DNA from: Oryzias latipes
Taxonomy: Eukaryota > Chordata > Actinopteri > Beloniformes > Adrianichthyidae
DNA length: 64,000 nt
Direction: 5' to 3'
Assembly (NCBI RefSeq): GCF_002234675.1
Contig: NC_019859.2
Span: 2,820,740 to 2,884,739 of the forward strand
This document shows, one piece after another, positions 24,280 through 34,740 of the stretch. The notes beneath the pieces were generated by a model that was not told the origin of the DNA, made no database searches, and worked only from the letters and a program-made list of their open reading frames with translations. A program made the translations under genes and the position numbers. Position 1 is the stretch's first letter. Each line of letters starts with the position of its first letter.

Positions 24280-25157
24280 CGTTTTCCAAGATGACAGGCG
24301 TCTCATCCTTAACCCAGTATCTCATCAAAGAACTAACAGAAAATCCAAATTTATTGGAATTAAGATGTATTTTAACCCTTTGATGTAATCCACATACAAA
24401 TCATTTTTTGGAGATATCAATTATGATCTGTTGGGTGATTTGGTGAGTTTTTGCCCTCATTTTGCCCACACATTTATATCATGGTGTAACTGTCTTATAA
24501 AAAGGTCAATTATCAACTAATTGTGCATTCTTTCAATGCAGCAAGTTGTAATTTTAAAAAATATATGGCAATGAGTTATTCTGACCATAACATTTTTTTA
24601 AAAATTGAACTTTTCTCATCATGTGCTTTTGAGGTTTTATGGAAAAAATAAAACCTTCTACTGCAGACAAAAATGCTAGATACGAATGGTTGTATGGGAT
24701 AAAAAACAAAAACAAAGAAAACTTGCATTTCTGATGTTTCTAAATTTTTCTTTAATGTTTTTTAAAGACCAAGAATTTTCCCTGTATGTGATTTTGCTGG
24801 TTTTATTGGATGTATTTTTTTTGCTGTGTTTTGTGTTATGATTAACGTTAAAAATGTAAATAATAAATAAAACCTCAATTAGAACAAAAGAACATTTGAA
24901 AAATAATGGACATATTGCACTTTGCCTTGTTTTTTTTTATTCTGAGGACTGACTGAAGTAGTTCACAGAGAAATCACACGAACCGACTAAATTATGACAA
25001 AATAAGGAGTTTAAACCGCTTTGCAAAATGCAGAAGGAGTTTTGATTTGATTTGTGGTTTAATGTTATAAAAAAACTCATTAAAGACAACAAAACTAATC
25101 AAAGAAAATGTATTTTTACTGCTGAGCAACAGAAGATCTTAGTTCTGGTTCTGCCGC
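24280..25157. other. Gene-free stretch, 3' side of lectin copy 3
   Basis: AT-rich, no coding frame. The part at 24374-24480 resembles the reverse complement of 21300-21400. Confidence 0.4.
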
Positions 25158-25871
25158 TCAGATGCAGATGAAGTTTAGTTTCTCCTGACAGTCTCGGTTC
25201 TCCCACTCTCCCTGTTTGGTCAAAGCTCCACAGCGCTTCTGAACCGGACTCTGCTGGTCCGGATCTCCTGTTTGGGTCCAGGCCTGGAACTTCAGAGGAT
25301 CCCCGTTCACCCACATCCACGTGTCCCCCAGGAAACGCAGACCCACCCACACCCGCTGGGTGATGGTGGGGTCTTTGATCTGATTCTGGGCCAGAAGGTT
25401 CTCGGTCTCAGAGAGCAGGCTGGTGAGGTCGTCGTGGTTCTCTCTGCAGTGCTCCAGAGCCTCCTCCCAGGTCTTCTCCTCCTGGACCACGATCAGGTTC
25501 AGGCAGAAGAAACCGTTGGCAGAGGTAAGGCTTTTAGAAGCCCATCTGTTCTCCTTCCACAACACACCCTCCCAGATATTTAGCCAGTCGTTGAGCCAGC
25601 CTTGGTCTTCGTCAGCGGCTCCTCCGGACCACTTCCATTTCAGCTCCGTGACGTCCCAATACAGACCGACCCATCCTGTCTGAATTCCACTCAGAGACTC
25701 CTTGAACACCCGTCCCTCCACAGCGTTGGAGATGGGTGAGAGGTCGGTGTGATGGGTCCTGCAGAAAACCTGAGCCTTATCCCAGGACATCTTCTCGGAG
25801 ATGAAGACGTGTTTGGCAGCTAAAGTGCCGGTAGAGATAAAAACCAGGACGGTGAAGAGGATCCTGTCCAT
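25158..25871 (-). CDS. Secreted dual C-type lectin-like domain protein, copy 3
   Basis: Intronless, 237 aa. The ATG at 25871 starts the signal peptide MDRILFTVLVFISTGTLA; a longer in-frame start at 25964 would precede it with 31 non-conserved residues and would place the octamer inside the coding region, so I reject it. First CTLD: KHVFISEKMSW, AQVFC, GWVGLYWD, KWKWSGG, IWEGVLW. The last 117 residues are the conserved CTLD, differing from copy 1 at seven sites (G/E, R/L, R/N, E/Q, Q/K, L/M, E/K). Same altered calcium motifs and the same four cysteines in CTLD2. Octamers at 25947-25954 and 26021-26028 lie 76 and 150 bp upstream of the ATG. No membrane segment. Confidence 0.88.
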   Translation of the reverse strand: MDRILFTVLVFISTGTLAAKHVFISEKMSWDKAQVFCRTHHTDLSPISNAVEGRVFKESLSGIQTGWVGLYWDVTELKWKWSGGAADEDQGWLNDWLNIWEGVLWKENRWASKSLTSANGFFCLNLIVVQEEKTWEEALEHCRENHDDLTSLLSETENLLAQNQIKDPTITQRVWVGLRFLGDTWMWVNGDPLKFQAWTQTGDPDQQSPVQKRCGALTKQGEWENRDCQEKLNFICI

Positions 25872-25946
25872 CCTGCTGAAACCGCCGTTCAACGGAACAA
25901 ACCAGACTGGTGCCAGACTCTTCACCAAAATGTTCAGACAGCAGAC

Positions 25947-25954
25947 ATTTGCAT
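25947..25954 (-). promoter_or_regulatory. Octamer ATGCAAAT upstream of lectin copy 3
   Basis: Exact match on the minus strand, 76 bp from the ATG. A second exact copy stands at 26021-26028. Confidence 0.5.
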
Positions 25955-26384
25955 CCAGTATCAATTTATTTTGCTTAAGCTGAGAAAACAGATGAAGTCA
26001 GTGTCTGTTGGGATGTTCTGATTTGCATACGGCAAAAGTAAGTTTGTTAAAAAAAAGGCTTTAGAAAAATAAAACAGTCTTTTAGAGAAAATATGAAATT
26101 TACTTTTGTACAGTACTTTTTGTAATAAACATGTACTTTTATATTTGAATCATTTGGTAGAGTCTGAAGTGTACAAAAACAATTAATTTTTTACTAAAGA
26201 ATTGGTTACAAACTAATATCTTTACATATTAAAAGATAAGTGAGGATCTAAAAGCTGTTGCGATGCGTCTTATCTCTTAAAACGGATATTTGTGAAAGGA
26301 TTTAATCTTTTATTTCAATTTAAAGTTTTACATGTTTAAGTATTTTATCTGTTGACTACACACCTGACTACACCTGGTTGTGGA

Positions 26385-26785
26385 CCCTCCCTCTGGCTCG
26401 TCTCGCGCCCCCAGCCGTCCGCCAACTCCCCATCTGCTGGACCATTTAGACATGTAGTTGTAGAGTTCGATGAGCTAATTCTTCTCTAAGAGTTCTGGGA
26501 CATCGCCTGTCCGTCCTGGGGGAGGATCCCTCCTTCATGTGGACACCCCTGATTTCATCTTTTTTTTCCCCGGAATCCGTTTTTCCTTACCGAGACGGAG
26601 GGTCTAAGGGCGGGAATTCCCAATTTAGCTTAGTCTAGTTTAGTTAAACAGTTATAGACTGTATTCTGTGACTTTATGTTCTTTATGAAATCATGTTCTT
26701 ATACAATTACCGGTATGAAGCCCTTTGAGACGACTATTGTGGTATTATTGGGCAATATAAATAAAATTGAACTGAATTAATACCT
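26385..26785 (+). repeat. LINE-type 3'-end repeat
   Basis: Contains GTCCTGGGGGAGGATCCCTC, TTTTTTTTCCCCGGAATCCG, AAGCCCTTTGAGACG and ATATAAATAAAATTGAACTG. This is the usual 3' tail arrangement of an abundant teleost non-LTR element. No coding part. Confidence 0.5.
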
Positions 26786-26829
26786 CAAAAGATCAGAAAG
26801 TGTCTGCATCAAAGACTTGATCTCATCCG

Positions 26830-26920
26830 CTTGTTTGCAAGTGACAGAGATGGATTTGAATGTGAGCCTTTGTCCGTCTGTATTTGCATGTGGCAGGGAG
26901 GTTAGCCACCTTGCAGCTAC
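26830..26920. promoter_or_regulatory. Conserved non-coding block upstream of lectin copy 3
   Basis: Contains TTGCAAGTGACAGAGATGGA, then TTTGAATGTGAG, then ATTTGCATGTGG (an octamer at 26882-26889) and TTGCAGCTA. Homologous to 24185-24270. About 1 kb upstream of the copy 3 ATG. Confidence 0.45.
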
Positions 26921-27105
26921 GAGGATGAGGAGGCAGGTTTTTGAAGAAGACTTCGAGATCCTTCACACTAACAACATTTTAGACGATTGATGTCTTGGAG
27001 CCAAAGACAAACTTCCATGGTGGAGATGTTCCTTTTTTTCTGAGTAGAACATCAGGTTTAGGGTTAGTGGTTTTATTCAGGACAAAAATTATAATTTTAC
27101 GTTAA

Positions 27106-28685
27106 CCCTTGTGCTATCCTAGGCATTTTTACGTTGGGAGTTGGGTCATCTAGACCCACTAGACCGGGGGTCGGCAACCCGCGGCTCAGGAGCCGCATGC
27201 GGCTCTTTAGCACTGCCCTAGTGGCTCCCTGCAGCATTTTCAAAAATCTTCTTAAATCTGTCTTAAGATGGTTTCTGTAGGAGTAAACAAGACACAAACA
27301 TTATTATTGTTTTCCAATGATGTAAGAATGCGTAGAAAAAAACTTTGTAACGCCAAGCAGGTACATCATTTGCAGAGGACAAATCGGGAGCCAAGCTGTC
27401 TGGAAGTTGAGCTGTCAACCAATTGGCTGCGCCGGAGAAATCTTTGTGTCCCGTACAAGGCATGTCTCGTTGCAGTCTCAGGGAGAAGCAGGCAGGAAGC
27501 TTAGCTGAGAGCATATAGCCTCCTTTCTGGCATTATAGGCCCCTTTATTTAACACATGCACCACATTGAACATTGCACAGGAGTCATCAACCTCTCCCCC
27601 TCCCACACTCACGGTAGAACAAAAAGAAACAAACATAACAGGAAGAATAAACTAAGGTGGAACAACAAAACTACCATATGAAAAGAAACGTGGGAAAACA
27701 GTAACGCTCATGCTGAGCCCTAATTAGATCGAGAGACCGCGTCCCACAATCCCCTACTGCTAACAGACCTAAAAATGCACATGACTGTCACTACAATATT
27801 ACTTTTTTTTAAACTTTATTGTACAAAACGAAAGTACAATACAAAACACAAATTTACAAATTAAACTTCAGATATGCCAGGGGAGCATTCCTTTGTTCAA
27901 ATCCTCAAAATAAAAATAACATCAAAAATCGGATTTCTTTATTACATTTCTTTAATTTTATCAAAGCAATGAAACATGATTCATTGATATTGTAGTGACC
28001 CGGGGGTTAGCCCCGCCTTCAGTCCCTAAGGCTCATGGGAAGTGGGGAGTTTTGGGGTAAAACTTTGAGTGAGAGTGTTGGGAATTGAAGTGAGGTCCAT
28101 GGTGTTTTGGCTTTTTATGTGTGCTTGAATAAGCGGACTTGATCCTGCAACGGAATTTCAAATAGCTTGTTATTTTAATTACATCTTGAAACTGTCCAGG
28201 GTTGTACGGGCAGCTCTCTAGTATTGCCGCTACTTTGATATTGTAATAAAGTTAGACTGGCACAACAGAGCAGTGACGTGACGCAGCGTTCTCCGCAGAA
28301 CGCACTGCAGGGCAAATAAACATTTAATTGTTAATAATGCTCATTTTGTATTTGTAACATCTTAGTCATGTTGATAGTAGGCTAATATAGCTAATATAGA
28401 AACACATTGCATGTGTTGCCTTCATTATAAGGCTTAAATAGGGCTTTTAATATTTTGCGGCTCCGGACATATTGGTTTTTTGTCTTTTTCGTCCAATTTG
28501 GCTCTTTCAACATTTTGGGTTGCCGACCCTGCACTAGACAGTGCTCTGAACCTTTTTTCTTCAATTATTTGTGATCTTCACTGGTGTCCATAGATTACAT
28601 GAAATCCTCTCCACCTTTATCCGCCTTTGTCATGGTAGGAAGAACACGTCAATGGTCATCTTGACCCCATAGGATAGCACACGGG
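27106..28685. mobile_element. piggyBac-like MITE, interrupted by a hAT element
   Basis: TTAA target-site duplications at 27102-27105 and 28686-28689 flank inverted ends CCCTTGTGCTATCCTA and, at the right, TAGGATAGCACACGGG. The TTAA duplication is typical of piggyBac elements. Without the inserted hAT (and its 8-bp duplication) the element would be about 200 bp. A partial relative lies near 13225-13290. Confidence 0.75.
27165..28531. mobile_element. hAT-type DNA transposon (1367 bp), nested
   Basis: Ends GGGGGTCGGCAACCCGCGGC at the left and GGGTTGCCGACCCTG at the right are inverted repeats. The 8-bp target-site duplication CACTAGAC is exact at 27157-27164 and 28532-28539. Inserted inside the piggyBac-like MITE. 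No intact transposase frame seen; the interior has a hAT-like 'CGGCTC..' subterminal motif. Confidence 0.82.
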
Positions 28686-28689
28686 TTAA

Positions 28690-30660
28690 TGCAAATGTAA
28701 AACTAAAGATAAATGTGGATTACTTATTTAGACACGTGCGGTCAGAAGAGGCGGATAACGTCTCACCTGTTAAGATGTAAACTAACAGTAAATTACCTGG
28801 TCATCTAATATTTGCTATAAATGAAATTCATGTGTAGATTTCTAAATATTCCAGTCATTGATGTCCTTAAAATGTCTGTACTTTGTGTATTTCCTGTGAG
28901 GTGAAGAAGCACTGAGCTCTACCTCACTGCAGATTGCACAAACCCATACAAACGGAGTTGAACGTGTTTTATTCACTCAGAAAGTAATACTTTATTACAG
29001 TTTCTAGACATTATAAACATTTTTATTACATGTCATTGTTTTCCATATATTTCACGTTTTGTATTGAAACTGACATACAGCTGCACTAAAAAAAATCACG
29101 TGTTTGGCAGGCAGTACCTCTGCCTTAATGTAGAGGGCGCTCGAGAGCTCGTGTTCTTCAGTGGTTGCTAATAAAGTTTTACGAGGAGTGTATTATTTTG
29201 TTTTGCTCTGAAAAAAAATCAGTAAAAATGTTTCAAAGTTGGACTTTCAATCAAAACCTGTTGATCGATGCTGTTTAATCAACACATCTTCATTCTGACT
29301 GAGACACTAAAAGAATGAGGATGAACTTAATTAATAAGTAAAGGTTGGACCAGTGTGTGAACACTGGCTGTGTGTGAGTCCATCTGTAGCATCCACCTTG
29401 GTGTTTTTTGGCAGTCATACTGAAGGGTACATTTTACATTCTTCCTTGGTCTCATATGAACCCGAAATGTTTATGAAAAGAAGCTAATATGAGATATAAA
29501 TTTACAGTTACACAACTTCTCATTTTAAAAATTCAGACTTTTTTTTATGATCGTTCGCTCATTGAAGGTCTTTAGGTAAGTCAGATTGTGTGTTTGTGTG
29601 CGTGTGTGTGTGATGATGATGATGCACACAGTTTAAATGACAAAGATGTAACAGACAGTTTGTGGAACTTTCCATACACGGAAATTTCCGATCCATCCTT
29701 GATGTGAAAACCTTTGTGTTTTAGGAAACATCTTCATAAATGACAAACGTTCTGACTTTTATTGATCGATGCTTCTTGTCTTCTTCTTTTTCTGAGTGGA
29801 TGTTTTCATGATAAATACTGAACTGTTTTGTATGGAAAAGAATCTTTTCTGCGTTGAAGCAGAAACAAAAGGACAAAATTGTTTATCCTCTTTCCCTCCA
29901 AAGGATAAAAATGTGTGAAAAGAAATCAAGTCTGAATCTGTTTTTTTTTTTTTGTTTGATTGTTAGTTTGGTGAATCAGGCTGTTATTTTGAATCATTTT
30001 AAAACTATAATGGGCTTTTTATTCTGTTAAGGAAGCAAACATTAAAATTGTAATGTTTTTACATGACTATTCTGAATTTTTTAAAAGTTTTCATGGTTTT
30101 ATTCTTGTATTACCTTATATTTTATTTCATACTATTGTTGTACCTAAAAGTGCCGTACAAATAAAGTTGAAAGGACCAGAAATTAAACTCCTGTTCTTTA
30201 TTTTCAATTGTCATTAAAAAAATCAATTTAATTCAAATATTGGACTGTTTCCTACATGAATTGAAAATATTTAACATTTTCATTCCTATTAATGAGCAAA
30301 TTATTGTTGCTGCAAACAATCAAACAATGAAATGAACAAACAATGAACAAACAACTTAAAATTAAAACAAACTTTCATTAACTACTACAAACAGTTTTAA
30401 GGAATTATCTTCAAGTACAGGTACAGCAAAATTCAGGTTCAGCTTCTGCTCTATTTTTATAGTTTAAGACTAAATTTAAATTCATATTTATTTCTTGAAC
30501 ATTTAGTTTCTAAATCACAGATCAGAAAATCTTGACCCAAAATGTTTTTGATTGATGAGATAAAATCTACAACATCACAAGCAGGACAAACTTCAGATTT
30601 TCTGACTGGTTTTGTTTGGAATATAAAGTTCTGCAAACTTCCGCTCAGATCTTTGGTTCT
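28690..30660. other. Gene-free stretch, 3' side of lectin copy 4
   Basis: AT-rich, with a (TG)n run near 29593-29612. No coding frame or clear transposon end seen. Confidence 0.4.
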
Positions 30661-30665
30661 GCCGC

Positions 30666-31349
30666 TCAGATGCAGATGAAGTTTAGTTTCTCCTGACAGT
30701 CTCGGTTCTCCCACTCTCCCTGTTTGGTCAAAGCTCCACAGCGCTTCCGAACTGGACTCTGCTGGTCCGGATCTCCTGTTTGGTTCCAGGCCTGGAACTC
30801 CAGAGGATCCCCGTTCACCCACTTCCACGTGTCCCCCAGGAAACGCAGACCCACCCACACCCGCTGGGTGATGGTGGAGTTTTGGATCTCTCTCTGGGCC
30901 AGACGGTTCTCTGTCTCAGAGAGCAGACTCGTGAGGTCGCCGTGGTTCTCTCTGCAGTGCTCCAGAGCCTCCTCCCAGGTCTTCTCCTCCTGGACCACGA
31001 TCAGGTTCAGGCAGAAGAAACCTTGCAGTTTCTGTTTTTGTTCCACAAGCAACCTATTTCTTTTCCAAAGAAGAGAAACGTTAGAATTTGTTTGCAGATC
31101 CGACGTATTTGACCAGCTGCACCCCGAAGTGCTCCAGTACACTCCGACCCATCCCGACTGGTCACCACCCACAGACCGCCTGAACACCGACTTCTCCACA
31201 TTATTGGTGAGGGGTGAAAGGTCGGTGTGGTTGTTCCTGCAGAACTCCTGAGCGTCTGTCCAGGAAAGTCTGTTCGAGGTGAAAACGTGCTTTGCAGCCA
31301 AACTGCGTGCAGCTGCGACTGCGAGCACCATGAAGGCGAGCTTCTCCAT
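30666..31349 (-). CDS. Secreted dual C-type lectin-like domain protein, copy 4
   Basis: Intronless, 227 aa, the shortest copy. The ATG at 31349 starts the signal peptide MEKLAFMVLAVAAARSLA. The first CTLD is about ten residues shorter than in the others (AKHVFTSNRLSW, AQEFC, SGWVGVYW, then CSWSNTSDL) and has lost the KWKWSGG block. The conserved 117-residue CTLD2 differs from copy 1 at seven sites. Five N-glycosylation sequons are visible (NHT, NTS, NVS, NST, NQT); NST and NQT, both in CTLD2, come from copy-specific changes. An exact octamer (31431-31438) is 82 bp upstream of the ATG, with a TATA-like CCAATAAAGT between them. Confidence 0.87.
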   Translation of the reverse strand: MEKLAFMVLAVAAARSLAAKHVFTSNRLSWTDAQEFCRNNHTDLSPLTNNVEKSVFRRSVGGDQSGWVGVYWSTSGCSWSNTSDLQTNSNVSLLWKRNRLLVEQKQKLQGFFCLNLIVVQEEKTWEEALEHCRENHGDLTSLLSETENRLAQREIQNSTITQRVWVGLRFLGDTWKWVNGDPLEFQAWNQTGDPDQQSPVRKRCGALTKQGEWENRDCQEKLNFICI

Positions 31350-31430
31350 CCTGCTGCAGCCTCTGAAGACAACCCCAGGCTGAGAGGCCGGGACTTTATT
31401 GGCAGGCAATGAATCACCGAGAGAAGAAGG

Positions 31431-31438
31431 ATTTGCAT
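31431..31438 (-). promoter_or_regulatory. Octamer ATGCAAAT upstream of lectin copy 4
   Basis: Exact match on the minus strand, 82 bp from the ATG; same placement as in copies 2 and 3. Confidence 0.5.
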
Positions 31439-31908
31439 TAAGACAAATAACCTTAACAAAGTCAAGTAATCTGTAAAGAAATCAAATGTATACATAGAAA
31501 CCTCCTGTCAGGGTAGTAGGAGGGAGGACACAAGGCAAAGAAATGCAAACATCAAATGCAAACAAAATGTAAAGGTATCCCAACGAAAATTCTCTAAGAG
31601 ATTCCTGTAAGGTGGGGTGTTTGGAAAATAGGTTTGAAGGCAGAAAAAAAATCAGATCTGACATTTTCAACAACCTTCCTATTAGGCAGCTGAGGGACCA
31701 GAGGACCAGAGGTGTGTAAAATAATGTTTTTGTCGCTAAAAGAAGAAAAAAAAATAATTGTCTAACTAGAAGGAGCTGCATTTCCAGAAGAAATGAAGGG
31801 TCCAATCCTATAGCTGAATGAAAATGAAACTTTAAGGGTAACATTTGGCAATAAATAAATGATCAGAGGTGACCATAAATAAGTGAAAACAGCAGAAGAA
31901 CTTTTTTA

Positions 31909-32000
31909 TGAAAAATGCCAGCGCCGGGGATCGAACCAGCGAGCTTCTGCACGAAGGATTCCCCATGTGTTCCAATGGAGGCAAAAATCCTGGAACATTT
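31909..32000 (-). repeat. Short tRNA-like dispersed repeat, copy 1
   Basis: On the minus strand it reads TTCCAGGATTTTTGCCTCCA, then CACATGGGGAATCCTT, then GCTGGTTCGATCCCCGGCGC. The last part folds as a five-bp T-arm with loop TTCGATC and contains a box B. No box A or full cloverleaf is seen, so it is a repeat and not a tRNA gene. A second copy is at 57283-57370. Confidence 0.6.
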
Positions 32001-33463
32001 TAAGTCTGATATCGCCGTGTAAAGGCAGAAATCCTGACGATAAATAAAACAGTAAACAAACATAATAAAAAAATAAATAAATAAATAAAAATAAAACAGT
32101 AAACAAACTTTTAAAAATATATAAATTGTAGCAAATTCCACGAGTCTGTTCATCATAATAAGATGGACAAACACAAAGACAACTGCTAATTCTTTGTGTA
32201 TTTGTAAAAGAAAAAAAATTAACCTGAAATACGTTGAATGACAAGTTTTTTTTTCAATTATCAGATTAAAAAATTCTAAATATAATTTGAAAAAAGGGGA
32301 ACAGGGTTTTTTGAAAACAGAAGTCACCAGTTGCTGGTGATTTTGTTTCATGCTCTGAAAATCCTCATGGAGGATTGACCTTTTGTTTGTTTGCGTCCAA
32401 AGCTGCATCTGAACCACAGGCCAGAGTGGAGACGGACAGAAGAGTCCTCAGCAAACAACGCAAAGCAAATCACTTCTGGGAAACCAAAGATTTGCAGACA
32501 TGGACTGAACCATGAACTCCTCGTAGCAAATGGAGTCAAAGGTGAAGCCTTTTTTTCTGCCTGACAGCCCAAACTGGCCTGAAATGAGGTCAATCAGCAT
32601 CTCAGCAGCCTGCTGGAAAATCCCTCCATCCATTATTCTAAGCTGCTACATGGGTGACGGCGAACCCAGACCCTGGCCTGGCTGCTGTTGGGCCAAGGCA
32701 GGGTACATCCTGGACAGGTCGTGCAACAAAAATAGGAAACACATTTTCTGAGAGGTCATTCGAAGTTCAAATGTCAGCGAGACGCGATTCCAATGTATTT
32801 CTGCAAACTCATCCGTGAAGTGAGGAAAGCAGGCAAATTGCATTAAACTGCCTGAATCCTCAAGATTGGTAAATAAAAATATGTTTTGCTTCCTAAAGGG
32901 ATCAGCAACAAGCTTTTTCTCTGAACATCGTGTCATTTTTCCAGGATGTCTCATACAGAAACAGGTTTAAATTGATTCCAAACAGCAGCTGCTGAAACTG
33001 TGGGATGTTTGATGATTTTAAAAAGAGATGTGTATTTATTTTTAGTCTTGTTTTGCCCACTTTGACACTCTTTTTATTTTTATTTTAAGTTATTCTTTTT
33101 AAAGACTAGTGCACATTTTGACAGTTGTAAATGAATTAGTTGTAATTTCTTTGTTTTTAATGACTAAATGATGCTGTTTTTCGCTAATAATTGTAGAGTA
33201 GGAAGTTGTTTTGTAATGACTGAATAGTTCACTGTTTCTTAGTTGTTAATTAATTAGCTGTAATTTTTTGTTGTTTGTTATTTATGAATGAATGATGCAC
33301 TGAACAAACAGGACTTTTTTAATTTCTTCGCACGTGTGACAATGACAAATAAAACTTCTATTGAAAAACCAGACAATGTCAAAAAACCAGAGTATGTCAA
33401 TCCACATGAGCAGTCAAACGATATTTGCTTTTCAAATCAGATGCTAAAGCTGGACTGTCAGCT
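32001..33463. other. Gene-free stretch with repeat fragments
   Basis: An AT-rich (TAAA)n-like run near 32065-32100. A SINE-tail-like piece (GCCAAGGCAGGGTACATCCT) at about 32620-32725. Reading frames here are low-complexity. Confidence 0.4.
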
Positions 33464-33530
33464 CTGTTATTTGCAAGTGCTAAGAATGGATTTGAATGTG
33501 AGGTTTGACAGCCTGTCTGCACGCGTTTTT
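33464..33530. promoter_or_regulatory. Conserved non-coding block upstream of lectin copy 4
   Basis: TTGCAAGTGCTAAGAATGGA, then TTTGAATGTGAGG; same orientation and core as at 24185 and 26830. About 2.1 kb upstream of the copy 4 ATG. Confidence 0.4.
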
Positions 33531-34185
33531 GAGGTATTAGATCTTTAATGAGTGTCTATTTGTAAACTGTTTGAAAATGTGTCAGTGTAAGAAAACAAAT
33601 GAATACACTTGTTTGTCCTTTTATAAATATCTATTTGTGATTTTTTTCTAAAAAGCCAAATTCTGGGGAACTTTAAAGAGACGATTTAAAAAAAGTCCGT
33701 ATTACTTTTTCTCTTAAATTTGTTTTCTTTGTATCATTTTTATTTCTAACAATAGGTTGTTAATCTGTACAAACAAAAACTATTAAAGCACCAATGATAA
33801 AAACCAACTTTATAGGATAAAGTGACCCAGGTGAAGCATGGATTCAAGCTTGTTTACTCATAATTAATACTTTTTTAATTGTTATAAGTGATAAAATAGT
33901 TTCATCGTCAGTGTTGATTAATAAAAATGAACAAAGTGGCTGTCCATGTGTCTGCTAAACTTCATAACATGGTAAAAAAAAAGCTAAATAGGCTGATAGG
34001 TTAAAGATACCATTCGTACACCAGGTGAAGCTGAAATAACTGTTTAGATATATTACAAAAGTTATTACTGTGAAACAAAAGCAACAGCTTACTAAGATTA
34101 GCCCCGCCTCATTTAACTTCGATTTAAATGTGAAAAATTGTATCTTGTTCTGGTCGCGTGTTGTGTTGATAAGGAGCGCCTCTGT

Positions 34186-34198
34186 GTTGCTAAGCAAC
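34186..34198. promoter_or_regulatory. X-box-like RFX site upstream of ttc26
   Basis: GTTGCTAAGCAAC, a 13-bp palindrome that fits the RFX X-box pattern (GTTGC, short spacer, GCAAC). It lies 543 bp upstream of the ttc26 ATG. RFX factors drive ciliary genes, which agrees with ttc26's role. A weaker half-site, GTTGCCTAGG, stands at 34682, 59 bp from the ATG. Confidence 0.5.
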
Positions 34199-34740
34199 GA
34201 AGTATAAACATCAGATAAGTTAAGTTCCATTTATCACATTAATTCATTTCCGGCCCAGGCACGCACACATATTAAATGTCTTTAAAATGGAAAAAAATAG
34301 CCTCACTTAATATTTTTTAAGAGCAATATATGTATAAATATATATAAAATGAGAAAAAGAGTTATTTCTGTAAATGTTGAACACAAATTAGATATGAGCC
34401 TCTTTAAAATAATGTTTTGAAGCGCTTATTTTGAAAATCAGCTACCGGAAATATTTAATTTAACCGCGGACGCTACTCTGTAATAACAAGAACGATACGA
34501 GGAGAGTGTCTTAGCACTTCATCTATTAAATAAAAGGGGAAAGGCACTGTCTATAATTTCATGTTGTTCTTTAAAATGTATCTTACGCTGGTCCCGTTAG
34601 CCTCGCTCACTCAAACCAGACAATAATGTAAGTTGAGAGAATAAAATTGCTAGGAGTGGAAGCTTGGCTAGCTAGCTAACGGTTGCCTAGGTTAGCAATA
34701 AATCTGCAAAAGCGAACCTCTTCGGGATAAACCAGCAAAA

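Noticed and set aside
25872-25964. Longer in-frame start for lectin copy 3 (and similar extensions in copies 1 and 4)
   Set aside because: The upstream residues are not conserved between copies, would hide the signal peptide, and in copy 3 would cover the octamer.
31863-32417. 184-codon minus-strand frame
   Set aside because: Composition is AT-driven (F, Y, L, I), it runs through the tRNA-like repeat and a TAAA run, and shows no domain.
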